From Bordetella genomosp. 8 (lineage in GTDB: Bacteria > Pseudomonadota > Gammaproteobacteria > Burkholderiales > Burkholderiaceae_B), in the NCBI RefSeq assembly GCF_002119685.1, contig NZ_CP021108.1, positions 1,674,001-1,738,000 on the forward strand: a stretch of DNA of 64,000 bases. Direction: 5' to 3'. The notes beneath the pieces are model-generated. The model was not told where the DNA came from. It made no database searches and saw only the letters and a list, made by a program, of their open reading frames with translations. Made by a program: the position numbers and the translations under genes. Shown here piece after piece: positions 35,060 to 43,154 of the stretch. The stretch's first letter is position 1; each line of letters starts with the position of its first letter.

Positions 35060-37306
35060 ATGCCGCATTCCCAGTATGCCCGCCACCTGATGGGCGCCGC
35101 CGCCATCGAGCCGACCGGCGAGTTCGAGGCCGGCAGCTTTGCCTGCTTCACGTTGACCTACACGGCCGGTTACTTCGGCATCGACGACACGGGTTCGCTG
35201 AAGATCGTGCACCGCTTCGCCAGCGACATGGGCAAGCCGCAGTTCGACGATCCGCAAGGGTGGAACTACACGACGGTGGAAGCCAGCAACGGCGCCGTGC
35301 TGCAGGTCGAATACGACGGCAAGCGCAACATCCGCCCCTGGGACAAGACGCTGTTCATCCGCGTCGTGCGCGGCTACCTGGAAGAGGGCGATCGCATCGT
35401 GGTGCGTTTCGGCGACACGCGGCAGGGCTCGCCCGGCATGCGGGTCCAGACCTTTCACGAACCTACCTTCGAGTTCCGTGTGCTGGTCGACGCCTTCGCC
35501 ACCTACAACTACACCGAGCTGCCCAGCTCGCCGACGATATCGGTCGTGGCCGGGCCGGCGGCCAGCTACAAGGCGGTCCTTCCTTCGCTGGTGGAACTTG
35601 GCCAGCCCGTGCGGCTGGGTTTCAAGGGCGAGGACAAATGGGGCAATCCCTCGCATCGCGTGGCGGGCACATTCACCTTGCGCAGCAACCTGGACGTCGC
35701 CGGCCTGCCGGCCGGTTTCACGGTGACGGCGGGCGACTATGCCACCGTGATGGAGAACCTCGTGCCGACGCAGGAAGGAGACCTCGAGATCGAAGTGCTG
35801 CGCGACGGCCACGTTGTGGCGCGCAGCAATCCCTGCCGCGTGTCCGCCCGCGTCGCGCGCCGCCATTTCTGGGGCGACCTGCATGGCCAGTCGGAAGAGA
35901 CCATAGGCACCAATTCGGCGGAAGAGCTGATCGTCTTCGCGCGCGACCGCGCTTTCCTGGACGTCATGAGCCACCAGGGCAACGACTTCCAGATCACCAG
36001 CGAATTCTGGCGGGAACTGAATGGCCTCACCGCCAAATACAACGAGGATGGTCGCTTCGTCATCTTTCCAGGGTACGAATGGTCGGGCAACACAGGCCTG
36101 GGGGGCGACCGCAACGTCATGTACCTGCGCGAAGGGCGCCCCCTCCATCGCTCTTCCCACGCACTGGTCGATGACCTGAGCGACATGGACAGCGATTGCA
36201 ACAGCGCCGACCAGCTGTTCGACGCCCTGAAGGACGAGGACGTCGTCGTCTTCGCGCATATCGGCGGACGCTATGCGGACATCACCTTGTCGCACGACGC
36301 GCGCATCGAACGGTCGGTGGAAATCCATTCCGATTGGGGCACGTTCGAATGGCTGCTGGAGGACGCCTTCAAGCTCGGCTACCGGGTGGGCATCCTGGCC
36401 AACAGCGATGGCCACAAAGGACGTCACGGCGCCAGCCATCCCGGCGCTTCGCTGTTCGGCGCCTACGGCGGCCTGAGCTGCCTGGTCGCCGACGAACTGA
36501 CGCGCCCCGCGATCGCCGAAGCGCTGCGCCAGCGGCGTCATTACGCGACGACCGGCTGTCGCGCCTATCTGGACGTGCGTGCGCATTTCCCCCAGCCGGC
36601 GCAGTGCTGGTCGGATGACCCGAAGCTGGGCCAGCCGGTGACGCAACGCCAGGTCGACAGCGTCGAGATGGGTGCGATCGTCGATTACGGCGGCGACTTC
36701 GTCGAGTTCGAGTTCGACGTCGCCACCCACGGGGCGATCGAACGCGTCGAAGTGCGCAACCGGATGGAGGTCGCGCATACGCTGTATCCCTACGCCCCCG
36801 GCGACCTGGGCAGCCGCATCCGCATGGTCTGGGAGGGATCCGGTTATCGCGGGCGAGGGCGGCAGACCGTCTGGGATGGCGAGGCTACCCTGGAAGGCAA
36901 CGCCTTCGTGGATCCCCGGCCGATCAATTTCTGGAACCTGGACAAGACGCTGGACCATCCGGATCCCGCGCGCCTCTGCTGGAAGTCGCTTACGACAGGC
37001 GGGTTCAGCGGCGTCGACGTGCGCCTGGCGGATTCGAACGCCGGCGTATTGAAGGTGCGTACCCCGCTGATCGAGGTGGACGTCGACGTGGCGGACATCG
37101 GCCTGTCGCCCATCGTGCGGGAGAACGGCGGCCTGCAGCGGCGCTTGCAGATCTACCGCCTGCCGGATGTGAACGAGGTCCGCCGCATGCGCCGCCGCGT
37201 GCGCGTGCCGCTGCATGCCGGCGAGGATAATGCGATCTACGTACGCGTGACGACGGAGGACGGTTTCTTCATCTACTCCAGTCCCATCTACATCGCGAGA
37301 AAATAG
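35060..37306 (+). CDS. DUF3604-like PHP-type metal-dependent hydrolase
   Basis: The 748-residue protein has an N-terminal beta-rich region (residues about 1-265) and then PHP-like metal motifs: FWGDLHGQSE (His near 275), DVMSHQGNDF, VFAHIGG, EIHSDWG and ANSDGHKG at 447-454. A C-terminal beta-rich region completes it. This order fits DUF3604, whose members are predicted phosphoesterase-like or hydrolase enzymes of unknown substrate. No signal peptide is visible. The ATG at 35060 is used because the upstream alternative at 35027 adds only unconserved residues. It is divergent from LysR and leads a catabolic group; I infer that it opens or trims the group's substrate. Confidence 0.78.
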   Translation: MPHSQYARHLMGAAAIEPTGEFEAGSFACFTLTYTAGYFGIDDTGSLKIVHRFASDMGKPQFDDPQGWNYTTVEASNGAVLQVEYDGKRNIRPWDKTLFIRVVRGYLEEGDRIVVRFGDTRQGSPGMRVQTFHEPTFEFRVLVDAFATYNYTELPSSPTISVVAGPAASYKAVLPSLVELGQPVRLGFKGEDKWGNPSHRVAGTFTLRSNLDVAGLPAGFTVTAGDYATVMENLVPTQEGDLEIEVLRDGHVVARSNPCRVSARVARRHFWGDLHGQSEETIGTNSAEELIVFARDRAFLDVMSHQGNDFQITSEFWRELNGLTAKYNEDGRFVIFPGYEWSGNTGLGGDRNVMYLREGRPLHRSSHALVDDLSDMDSDCNSADQLFDALKDEDVVVFAHIGGRYADITLSHDARIERSVEIHSDWGTFEWLLEDAFKLGYRVGILANSDGHKGRHGASHPGASLFGAYGGLSCLVADELTRPAIAEALRQRRHYATTGCRAYLDVRAHFPQPAQCWSDDPKLGQPVTQRQVDSVEMGAIVDYGGDFVEFEFDVATHGAIERVEVRNRMEVAHTLYPYAPGDLGSRIRMVWEGSGYRGRGRQTVWDGEATLEGNAFVDPRPINFWNLDKTLDHPDPARLCWKSLTTGGFSGVDVRLADSNAGVLKVRTPLIEVDVDVADIGLSPIVRENGGLQRRLQIYRLPDVNEVRRMRRRVRVPLHAGEDNAIYVRVTTEDGFFIYSSPIYIARK

Positions 37307-37362
37307 CGCGGCGCGCTCCCACGGAGCGCAATCCCCCAAGGTGAATCCGAGGGTAAACCCCA

Positions 37363-37402
37363 GGTCAATAATATTGACCGATTGTATGACGAGATTTAGT
37401 CT
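37363..37402 (+). promoter_or_regulatory. Palindrome, 19-bp shared motif (copy A) and promoter before the first dehydrogenase
   Basis: GGTCAATA-A-TATTGACC (37363-37379) is a perfect palindrome. Its right arm begins the 19-base motif TATTGACCGATTGTATGAC (37372-37390), which recurs at 38441 and 42417 with three differences each. TTGACC (37374-37379), 17 bases, then TAGTCT form a plausible promoter, so the motif overlaps the -35 region. Confidence 0.6.
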
Positions 37403-37481
37403 TGGCATGAGCCGGCGCGGGCACCGCGCCGGCCGGCCGACACGCACATCGATCACGTACATACAGAGACAAGGTTTCCCC

Positions 37482-38387
37482 ATGACGCAATCCCCCCCGC
37501 ATCGCATCGGTTTCATCGGCCTGGGTATGATGGGCACGCCCATGTCGCGCTGCCTGGCCAACGCGGGCTTTTCCCTGTTCCTGGCGGACGCGGACCCCGC
37601 CCGCACCGACGCTCTTTGCAAGGAGCTGAACGCCGCCGCCCTGACGGAGAACAATGCCGGCGCGCTCGACGCGCTGGTTACCATGCTGCCCAATTCCGCC
37701 ATCGTCGAAAAAGTCCTGCTGGGCGACGGCGCCGCGGGCTGGGCCCGCCGCCTGAAGCGGGGCGCCGTGGTCATCGACATGAGTTCATCCGAACCCGCGC
37801 GCTCTCGTGACCTGGGCGCCAGCTTGCGCGATATGGGCCTGTCCTATCTGGACGCGCCCGTCTCCGGCGGCGTCAGGCGCGCCACGGACGGCAGCCTGGC
37901 CATCCTGGTGGGTGGAGACCCGGCGGTCCTGGAGCGTTGCATGCCGCTGCTGCAAGCCATGGGCAAGAGCATCCTGCGCATCGGCGATGCGGGTGCCGGC
38001 CATGCGGCCAAGGCCTTGAACAACTACGTGTCCGCCGCGGGTTTGCTGGCCACCGTCGAGGCCCTGCACGTGGCGGCCCGCTTCGGCATCGACCCGGCCG
38101 TCATGACCGACGTGCTGAATGCCTCCACCGGCCGCAGCAATACCTCCGAAAACAAGGTCAAGCAGTTCATGCTGAGCGGATCCTATGCATCCGGCTTCTT
38201 CATGCAACTGATGAACAAGGACCTGAAGATCGCACGCGCGCTGGCCGCGACGGTGGACTACCCCTTGCGCGTCGGCGAGACCGTGACCGACGTCTGGGAC
38301 CAGGTTTCCCAGGACGCCACGCCCACTACGGACCACACCGAGATGTACCGGATGCTCGACCCCGACGCCGGCGCCCGCCATTCCTGA
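37482..38387 (+). CDS. 3-hydroxyisobutyrate dehydrogenase-family (beta-hydroxyacid) oxidoreductase
   Basis: The 301-residue protein opens with the Rossmann motif RIGFIGLGMMGTPMSRCL. It carries the substrate motif DAPVSGGVRRA near residue 125 and the catalytic-lysine motif GAGHAAKALNNY near 176. It should oxidise a 3-hydroxy acid to the semialdehyde or keto acid with NAD(P)+. The start at 37482 follows AAGG; the frame is open upstream to 37341 but that part covers the promoter. A second, divergent family member lies at 39881, after the MFS gene. Confidence 0.93.
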   Translation: MTQSPPHRIGFIGLGMMGTPMSRCLANAGFSLFLADADPARTDALCKELNAAALTENNAGALDALVTMLPNSAIVEKVLLGDGAAGWARRLKRGAVVIDMSSSEPARSRDLGASLRDMGLSYLDAPVSGGVRRATDGSLAILVGGDPAVLERCMPLLQAMGKSILRIGDAGAGHAAKALNNYVSAAGLLATVEALHVAARFGIDPAVMTDVLNASTGRSNTSENKVKQFMLSGSYASGFFMQLMNKDLKIARALAATVDYPLRVGETVTDVWDQVSQDATPTTDHTEMYRMLDPDAGARHS

Positions 38388-38440
38388 ACATCGAGCATCG
38401 CCGCCGGCAGCCCGGCGGAATTTTTTTTGCCCGGATTGCG

Positions 38441-38459
38441 ATCAGACAATCCGTCAATA
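38441..38459 (-). promoter_or_regulatory. 19-bp shared motif, copy B, before the MFS gene
   Basis: Read on the reverse strand this is TATTGACGGATTGTCTGAT, 16 of 19 identical to copy A. It lies 26 bases before the MFS start codon. On the forward strand the adjoining sequence repeats TCAATAA twice at 9-base spacing. Orientation is opposite to the gene, which fits an operator better than a promoter element. Confidence 0.55.
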
Positions 38460-38484
38460 AGATCAATAACGTGGAAGGAGCACC

Positions 38485-39867
38485 ATGGCTACATTCGTAC
38501 AGGCCGGCCACGCGCCCGCCGCCGAGACCTCCATCGAGCAGAAACGCCGCAATGCAATCAAAGGCGCGTTCTTCTCCGAATTCATCGACATGTTCGACAT
38601 CTACCTGCCGGTGGTCGTGCTGGCGCCGGTGCTGTTCTACTTCCAACCGCGCGGCGTGGCGCCGGCGACCGAAGCGATCCTGGCGTCGCTGGTGTTCATC
38701 ACCACGTTGTTGGGCCGTCCCATAGGTGCGCTGATCTTCGGCATGGTGGCGGACCGCATCGGCCGACGCATGGCGTCGATCTGGTCCGTGTCGGGATTCG
38801 GCGTGGTGACGCTTTTGATCGGGCTGCTGCCCGGCTACGACAGCATAGGTATCGCGTCCTACCTGCTGCTGGTGGCGCTGCGCTTCGTCGACGGGATATT
38901 CCTGGGCGGGGGCTACACCGGCGCGATGCCCTTGGCCATCGAATACTCGCGCAAATCGCAGCGTGGCTTCGTCGGCGGCCTGATACTCGCGGGCTTCCCC
39001 GCGGCCTATGTCTGCATCAACCTGGTGGCGATGCTGATGTTCGCCCTGTTTCCGCTGGACGGCGCGCAGTCGCCCTACGCCCAGGTGGGTTGGCGCATCC
39101 CCTTCCTGATCGGGGCGGTGCTGGCCGGCGTGCTGGCCTGGTACTACATCCACAAGGTCGCCGAATCCGAAATCTGGCAGAGCGAGGCAAAGAAGGGCGC
39201 TGCCGCCAGGAACCAGGCCACGGCCACGGCCGCGGGCCAGAGGCGGGAGAAGCTGCCGTTGATGGACCTGGTCAGCGGCCGCAGCGGCCGCAACCTGCTG
39301 CAGGTACTGCTGCTGATGACGGGCTTCTGGCTGACGCAGAACCTGATCACGATCTACATGCCGACCGGCCTGCTCTCGGGCACGCTGCACATGAGCGCCT
39401 TCGATACCGCCGCCACGCTGCTGGTCTGCTACGCGGCGCTGTTCTTCAGCTATATCGCCTCGGGGGTGCTGGGCCAGCGCATCGGCCGCCGCCGCTTCTT
39501 CCTGCTGGCCGGGCCGCTGATCGCCACCGTGGGCGCGGTGCTGTTCTATCTGCTGTCGCATGCGGCGGGCATGCCGCTGCCGGTGATCATGCTGCTGGTG
39601 GTGCTGCTGTCGATCCTGGTCACATCGCCGTGGGGCGTCATCGTCACGTATATCAACGAGCGCTTCGTGACGGACGTACGCGCGACGGGCTTCGGCGTCG
39701 GTTTCAGCCTGTCCGTGATCATTCCCTCGTTCTACGCCTTCTACATGAACTGGCTGGGCCGCTTCATGCCCATGCGGGCCGCGCCGGTGGCGCTGCTGGT
39801 CATCGGCGCGGTGATAGGCACGATAGGCGCCTTGATGGGTCCCGAAACGCGGGACGTCGATTTCTAA
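38485..39867 (+). CDS. MFS transporter, metabolite:H+ symporter-like
   Basis: The 460-residue protein has about 12 hydrophobic segments. It carries the MFS loop motif GMVADRIGRRMA after helix 2-3, an RxFDG-like region (LRFVDGIFLGGGYTGAMPLAIEYS) and a large central loop rich in Lys/Ala (about residues 230-260). These features suit the metabolite:H+ symporter branch that imports organic acids. The ATG follows GGAAGGAG. The second dehydrogenase follows after 13 bases and the CMD-domain gene after it. Confidence 0.92.
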   Translation: MATFVQAGHAPAAETSIEQKRRNAIKGAFFSEFIDMFDIYLPVVVLAPVLFYFQPRGVAPATEAILASLVFITTLLGRPIGALIFGMVADRIGRRMASIWSVSGFGVVTLLIGLLPGYDSIGIASYLLLVALRFVDGIFLGGGYTGAMPLAIEYSRKSQRGFVGGLILAGFPAAYVCINLVAMLMFALFPLDGAQSPYAQVGWRIPFLIGAVLAGVLAWYYIHKVAESEIWQSEAKKGAAARNQATATAAGQRREKLPLMDLVSGRSGRNLLQVLLLMTGFWLTQNLITIYMPTGLLSGTLHMSAFDTAATLLVCYAALFFSYIASGVLGQRIGRRRFFLLAGPLIATVGAVLFYLLSHAAGMPLPVIMLLVVLLSILVTSPWGVIVTYINERFVTDVRATGFGVGFSLSVIIPSFYAFYMNWLGRFMPMRAAPVALLVIGAVIGTIGALMGPETRDVDF

Positions 39868-39880
39868 AAGGATGGTTGCC

Positions 39881-40771
39881 ATGCGCAATGACAAGGTGGG
39901 TTTCATCGGCCTGGGGAATATGGGCGGACGCATGACGCGGCGCCTGGTGGACGCCGGCATCCCGGTGCTGGGCTTCGACACGGATGCATCGCGCGCCGCG
40001 GCATGCGGGGCGACGGCGGCGGGCGGCGTACGCGACGTCGTCCAGGCCTGCGACGTGGTGCTGATGTCGCTGCCCGACAGCCACGTGGTCGAGGCGGTCG
40101 TGGAAGGCCAGGACGGCGTGCTGGCGCACTGCCGGCCCGGCCAGACCGTGGTCGACCTGAGCACCGCGGCCGCCAGTTCGACCAAGCGCCTGCACGGCTT
40201 GTTTCGCGACAAGGGCGTGCACTACATCGACGCCGGCATCTCCGGCGGCGCGGCCGCCGCCGAGAAGGGCACGCTGACGCTGATGATAGGTGGCGACGCG
40301 CAGGCCGTGGAGGCCGTGCGCTGGGTCTTCCAGCCCTTCAGCACGAAGGCGCTGCACATGGGCGCCAGCGGCGCCGGGCACACCACCAAGCTGCTGAACA
40401 ACTTCCTGAATGCCGTCAGCCTGGCGGCAACGGCGGAAGTGATGGTGGCGGGCAAGAAAGCGGGGCTGGATCTGCATCAACTGCTGGACGTACTGAATAG
40501 CAGCAGCGGCGTGAACTTCGCCACGCAGAACCGCTTTCCGTACATCGTCGACGGCAATTACCTGGAAGGCGGCCTGACCAGCAAGCTCATGACCAAGGAC
40601 GTGGTGCTGTACGTGGACCTGACGCATGAACTGGGCGTCGCGTCTTTCAACGCGTCCGGCCCCATGTCCTGCTTCGGCCTGGCCACGGCGCTGGGCTATG
40701 GGGACAAGATCAGCAACCGCGTCGTCGACGCGATCGGCGACGTGTCGGGCGGCGTCCGGCTCAAGGACTGA
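39881..40771 (+). CDS. 3-hydroxyisobutyrate dehydrogenase-family oxidoreductase (second)
   Basis: The 296-residue protein shows VGFIGLGNMGGRMTRRL at the start, DAGISGGAAAAEKGTL near 118 and the lysine motif GAGHTTKLLNNF near 166. It is only distantly similar to the dehydrogenase at 37482, so the two probably act on different intermediates. I place the start at the ATG at 39881 because AAAGGAT is well spaced from it; the ATG at 39872 directly touches that ribosome site. The gene lies between the MFS transporter and the CMD-domain gene in one transcript. Confidence 0.92.
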   Translation: MRNDKVGFIGLGNMGGRMTRRLVDAGIPVLGFDTDASRAAACGATAAGGVRDVVQACDVVLMSLPDSHVVEAVVEGQDGVLAHCRPGQTVVDLSTAAASSTKRLHGLFRDKGVHYIDAGISGGAAAAEKGTLTLMIGGDAQAVEAVRWVFQPFSTKALHMGASGAGHTTKLLNNFLNAVSLAATAEVMVAGKKAGLDLHQLLDVLNSSSGVNFATQNRFPYIVDGNYLEGGLTSKLMTKDVVLYVDLTHELGVASFNASGPMSCFGLATALGYGDKISNRVVDAIGDVSGGVRLKD

Positions 40772-40790
40772 AGAACAGGAAGCGACAGCC

Positions 40791-41555
40791 ATGGAAATGA
40801 CGGAACGGCAGCACGCGCTCAAGGAAGCCTTCGTCCGCCTGCGCGGCACCTGGGGGCCGGAGTGGGAAAGCATCCTGCGGCTGGATGCCGGTTTCTTCGA
40901 AGCCTATCTGAACCTGGCCACCGTGCCCTGGAAGAAGAACCATCTGGAAGACAAGGTCAAGGACTTCATCCACATCGCCGCGGACGCCGCCGCGACCCAG
41001 CTGTATCGCCCGGGCATACGCGCCCATATCGAATCCGCCATCCGTCACGGCGCCACCCGCGAGGAACTGATGGAAGTGCTGGCGCTGACCAGCACCCTGG
41101 GCATCCATGCGTCGAATGTGGGCGTACCGGTGCTGCTGGAAGTCCTGCGCGAAGAAGGGCTGCGCGATGCGCCCGCGCCGTTGGACGCGCGCCGCGAGGC
41201 GCTGAAGGCGGACTTCCACAAGCAGCGCGGCTACTGGCATGAAACCTTCGAAGGCCTGCTGGAACTCGATCCGGACTTCTTCCAGGCCTATCTGGATTTC
41301 TCGTCCGTACCCTGGCGCGCCGGTGTGCTGCCACCCAAGGTCAAGGAGCTGATGTACTGCGCCTTCGACGCGTCCGCGACGCATCTCTATGTGCCGGGAC
41401 TGAAACTGCACATGCGCAATGCGCTGGGCTACGGCGCCACGGCCCATGAACTCATGGAGATGCTGGAGATCGTGAGCACCATCGGCATCCATGCCGCGGA
41501 GGTCGGCGCGCCTCTCCTGGAGCAGGCATGGGCGGTGCGCCGCGACCCGCGCTAG
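40791..41555 (+). CDS. Tandem carboxymuconolactone decarboxylase-like (CMD/AhpD fold) protein
   Basis: The 254-residue protein holds two CMD-like repeats: KVKDFIHIAADAAATQLYRP...HIESAIRHGATREELMEVL (about residues 60-115) and KVKELMYCAFDASATHLYVP...HMRNALGYGATAHELMEML (about 183-240). AhpD-type peroxidase members use a CxxC pair. Here the positions read ATQLYRP and ATHLYVP, so it cannot be a thiol peroxidase of that type. Gamma-CMD members lack these cysteines and use other residues. The protein therefore probably decarboxylates or isomerises an intermediate of this pathway; the substrate is unknown. Confidence 0.82.
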   Translation: MEMTERQHALKEAFVRLRGTWGPEWESILRLDAGFFEAYLNLATVPWKKNHLEDKVKDFIHIAADAAATQLYRPGIRAHIESAIRHGATREELMEVLALTSTLGIHASNVGVPVLLEVLREEGLRDAPAPLDARREALKADFHKQRGYWHETFEGLLELDPDFFQAYLDFSSVPWRAGVLPPKVKELMYCAFDASATHLYVPGLKLHMRNALGYGATAHELMEMLEIVSTIGIHAAEVGAPLLEQAWAVRRDPR

Positions 41556-41572
41556 CGCCCCGCCGCGCGAGC

Positions 41573-42367
41573 CTATTGCCGAGGCGCGACGTGCAGGGTT
41601 GCCACCAATCCAGCCAGGGCAGGCGATGGCGGCGGATAACGCAGCAGCACCTGCGGGTCGTGCCCTGGCACGATATGGGCGTGGCTGTCGGCCAGCGCGT
41701 CCAGGCGGCGATGCCCTTCCAGCATCTCGCCCACGTTGAAGACGGCGGGGAAGGGCCGTCCTTCCTCCATGTTCCGGTAGTAGTGCGATGCGTCGGACGC
41801 CAGCACGACCCAGCCGCGCGCCGTATGTACCCTGACGACCTGCAGGCCCCGGGTGTGCCCGCCGATGCGGTGCACCGTGATGCCCGGGGCGATTTCGGCG
41901 TCACCGTCGTGGAATTGGACCCGGCCGGCATAGACCTGTTCCACCATCTGCAGCACGTCGCGCAGGTTGAAGGCTTCGGCGATGCAGCGATGCGCCATGT
42001 AGCGGCCCGTGGCGTATTCCATCTCGCGGTCCTGCAGATGGAAGGTGGCGTTGGGATAGGAGGCCAGATTGCCCACATGGTCGTAATGCATGTGGGTGAC
42101 GATCAGGTCGCGCACCGCGTCGACATCGACGTCCATCAATTTCAGGGCGTCGCGCATGGGATGGATCAGTTTGCGGCCCCGCTTGCGGGCTTCTTCGGCA
42201 TCGAATCCGGCATCGACCACCCACACGCGCGCGCCATCGCGGATCAGCCACACGAAATAGTCCATGGGCATGGGACCGTCGTGGGGATCGCCGCCGATGA
42301 AGTTGGCGCTGGCCATGCGCTGATGTTCGCCGTACTTGATCGCGAAGACTTCGTACTCGGGCAGCAT
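41573..42367 (-). CDS. Metallo-beta-lactamase-fold hydrolase (AHL-lactonase-like)
   Basis: The 264-residue protein has the metal motif THMHYDHVGN (H92, H94, D96, H97) near the middle of its first half. Further ligands are expected in GGHTRGLQV (H near 149) and ASDASHYY, with a terminal VPGHDP. This pattern is typical of the AttM/AiiA-like lactonase branch. The ATG at 42367 follows AAGGAGA; longer frames to 42466 cover the promoter. It is convergent with the CMD gene. With copy C of the 19-bp motif in its promoter it probably belongs to the same pathway, perhaps opening a lactone. Confidence 0.9.
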   Translation of the reverse strand: MLPEYEVFAIKYGEHQRMASANFIGGDPHDGPMPMDYFVWLIRDGARVWVVDAGFDAEEARKRGRKLIHPMRDALKLMDVDVDAVRDLIVTHMHYDHVGNLASYPNATFHLQDREMEYATGRYMAHRCIAEAFNLRDVLQMVEQVYAGRVQFHDGDAEIAPGITVHRIGGHTRGLQVVRVHTARGWVVLASDASHYYRNMEEGRPFPAVFNVGEMLEGHRRLDALADSHAHIVPGHDPQVLLRYPPPSPALAGLVATLHVAPRQ

Positions 42368-42403
42368 GGGTGTCTCCTTCGTTCTTCGGCTCTGGAGCGG
42401 CCG

Positions 42404-42435
42404 ATGATAGGGTAATGTCGTACAGTCAGTCAATA
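42404..42435 (-). promoter_or_regulatory. 19-bp shared motif (copy C) and promoter of the lactonase-like gene
   Basis: On the reverse strand 42435-42417 reads TATTGACTGACTGTACGAC, 16 of 19 identical to copy A. TTGACT (42433-42428), 18 bases, then TATCAT (42409-42404) form a promoter for the gene at 42367. As in copy A, the motif overlaps the -35 and spacer, where a bound regulator would block or assist polymerase. Confidence 0.6.
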
Positions 42436-42515
42436 ATACAATCATGGCCCGGCATGCGGGTATCATGCATCCGCAAACGGCGCCGGGCCGTTTCGGGAAA
42501 CAAGGAGTTGAACCG

Positions 42516-42842
42516 ATGATCGTCGAAATGCGCGTCTATCACTGCGCTCCGGGCCGCTTGCCGGCCCTGAACGAGCGTTTTACCAACATCACGCTGGATT
42601 TCTTCAAGAAGTACGGCATCGAGCAGATCGGCTTCTGGACCACGCTGGTGGGCAGCAGCAACCATGCGCTGACCTATCTGTTGAAGTGGGAAAGCCTGGC
42701 CGAGCGCGAGCAGAAGTGGAACGCCTTCCAGGCCGATCCCGAATGGATACGCCAGCGCAATGCGACGGAAGCCGAAAAACCCATCGTCGAGCGCGTCGAA
42801 AACCAGTTCCTGGCGCCGACCGCGTATTCGGCCATGCGCTGA
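42516..42842 (+). CDS. NIPSNAP family protein
   Basis: The 108-residue protein has the family pattern MIVEMRVYHCAPGRLPAL at the start and GFWTTLVGSSNHALTYLLKW in the middle: a ferredoxin-like dimeric alpha/beta-barrel fold. Functions of bacterial NIPSNAP proteins are mostly unknown; they often accompany catabolic operons. The start follows AAGGAG. It is divergent from the lactonase-like gene and shares the 149-base gap that holds motif copy C. Confidence 0.9.
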   Translation: MIVEMRVYHCAPGRLPALNERFTNITLDFFKKYGIEQIGFWTTLVGSSNHALTYLLKWESLAEREQKWNAFQADPEWIRQRNATEAEKPIVERVENQFLAPTAYSAMR

Positions 42843-42935
42843 GGGCCGCAACCGCCGGCTCCCGGCCGGCCGCGTGGCGGCTGGTCCGGGCATGCCGTTT
42901 GCTGGCGGATGGGGTTCAATTCGGGGAGAAGCACC

Positions 42936-43154
42936 ATGGACTCAGGCCGCGATGGGCGCACGGTACGGCACGGCGGTAGTTTCTACCACTTCCGCACCGT
43001 GGAACAGGCCACGGGCTTCTACCGCGGCATCCTGGAAGGCAAGAGCGTCGAGTCATGCCGCCAGCGCTGGCGGCCCAGCCTGGTGCAAGTCGCCGTGGCT
43101 CCGCGGGCGCTGCCGGCGGCGGGCAGCCGGCACGCCGGATCGGAGCTTATTTGA
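42936..43154 (+). CDS. Small hypothetical protein (72 residues), doubtful
   Basis: A short frame starts 5-6 bases after GGGGAG and encodes an Arg/Gly-rich, polar product with no motif I recognise (SFYHFRTVEQATGFYRGI is its most ordered part). Its last 8 bases overlap the end of the convergent msrA gene. The ribosome site favours a gene, but the C-terminal half (Arg/Pro/Ala-rich) looks like chance high-GC coding. Confidence 0.35.
   Translation: MDSGRDGRTVRHGGSFYHFRTVEQATGFYRGILEGKSVESCRQRWRPSLVQVAVAPRALPAAGSRHAGSELI

Noticed and set aside
35054..37780. Very long antisense frame (about 908 codons) across the DUF3604 gene
   Set aside because: Low-complexity mirror composition, and it would cover the promoter and start of the dehydrogenase gene.
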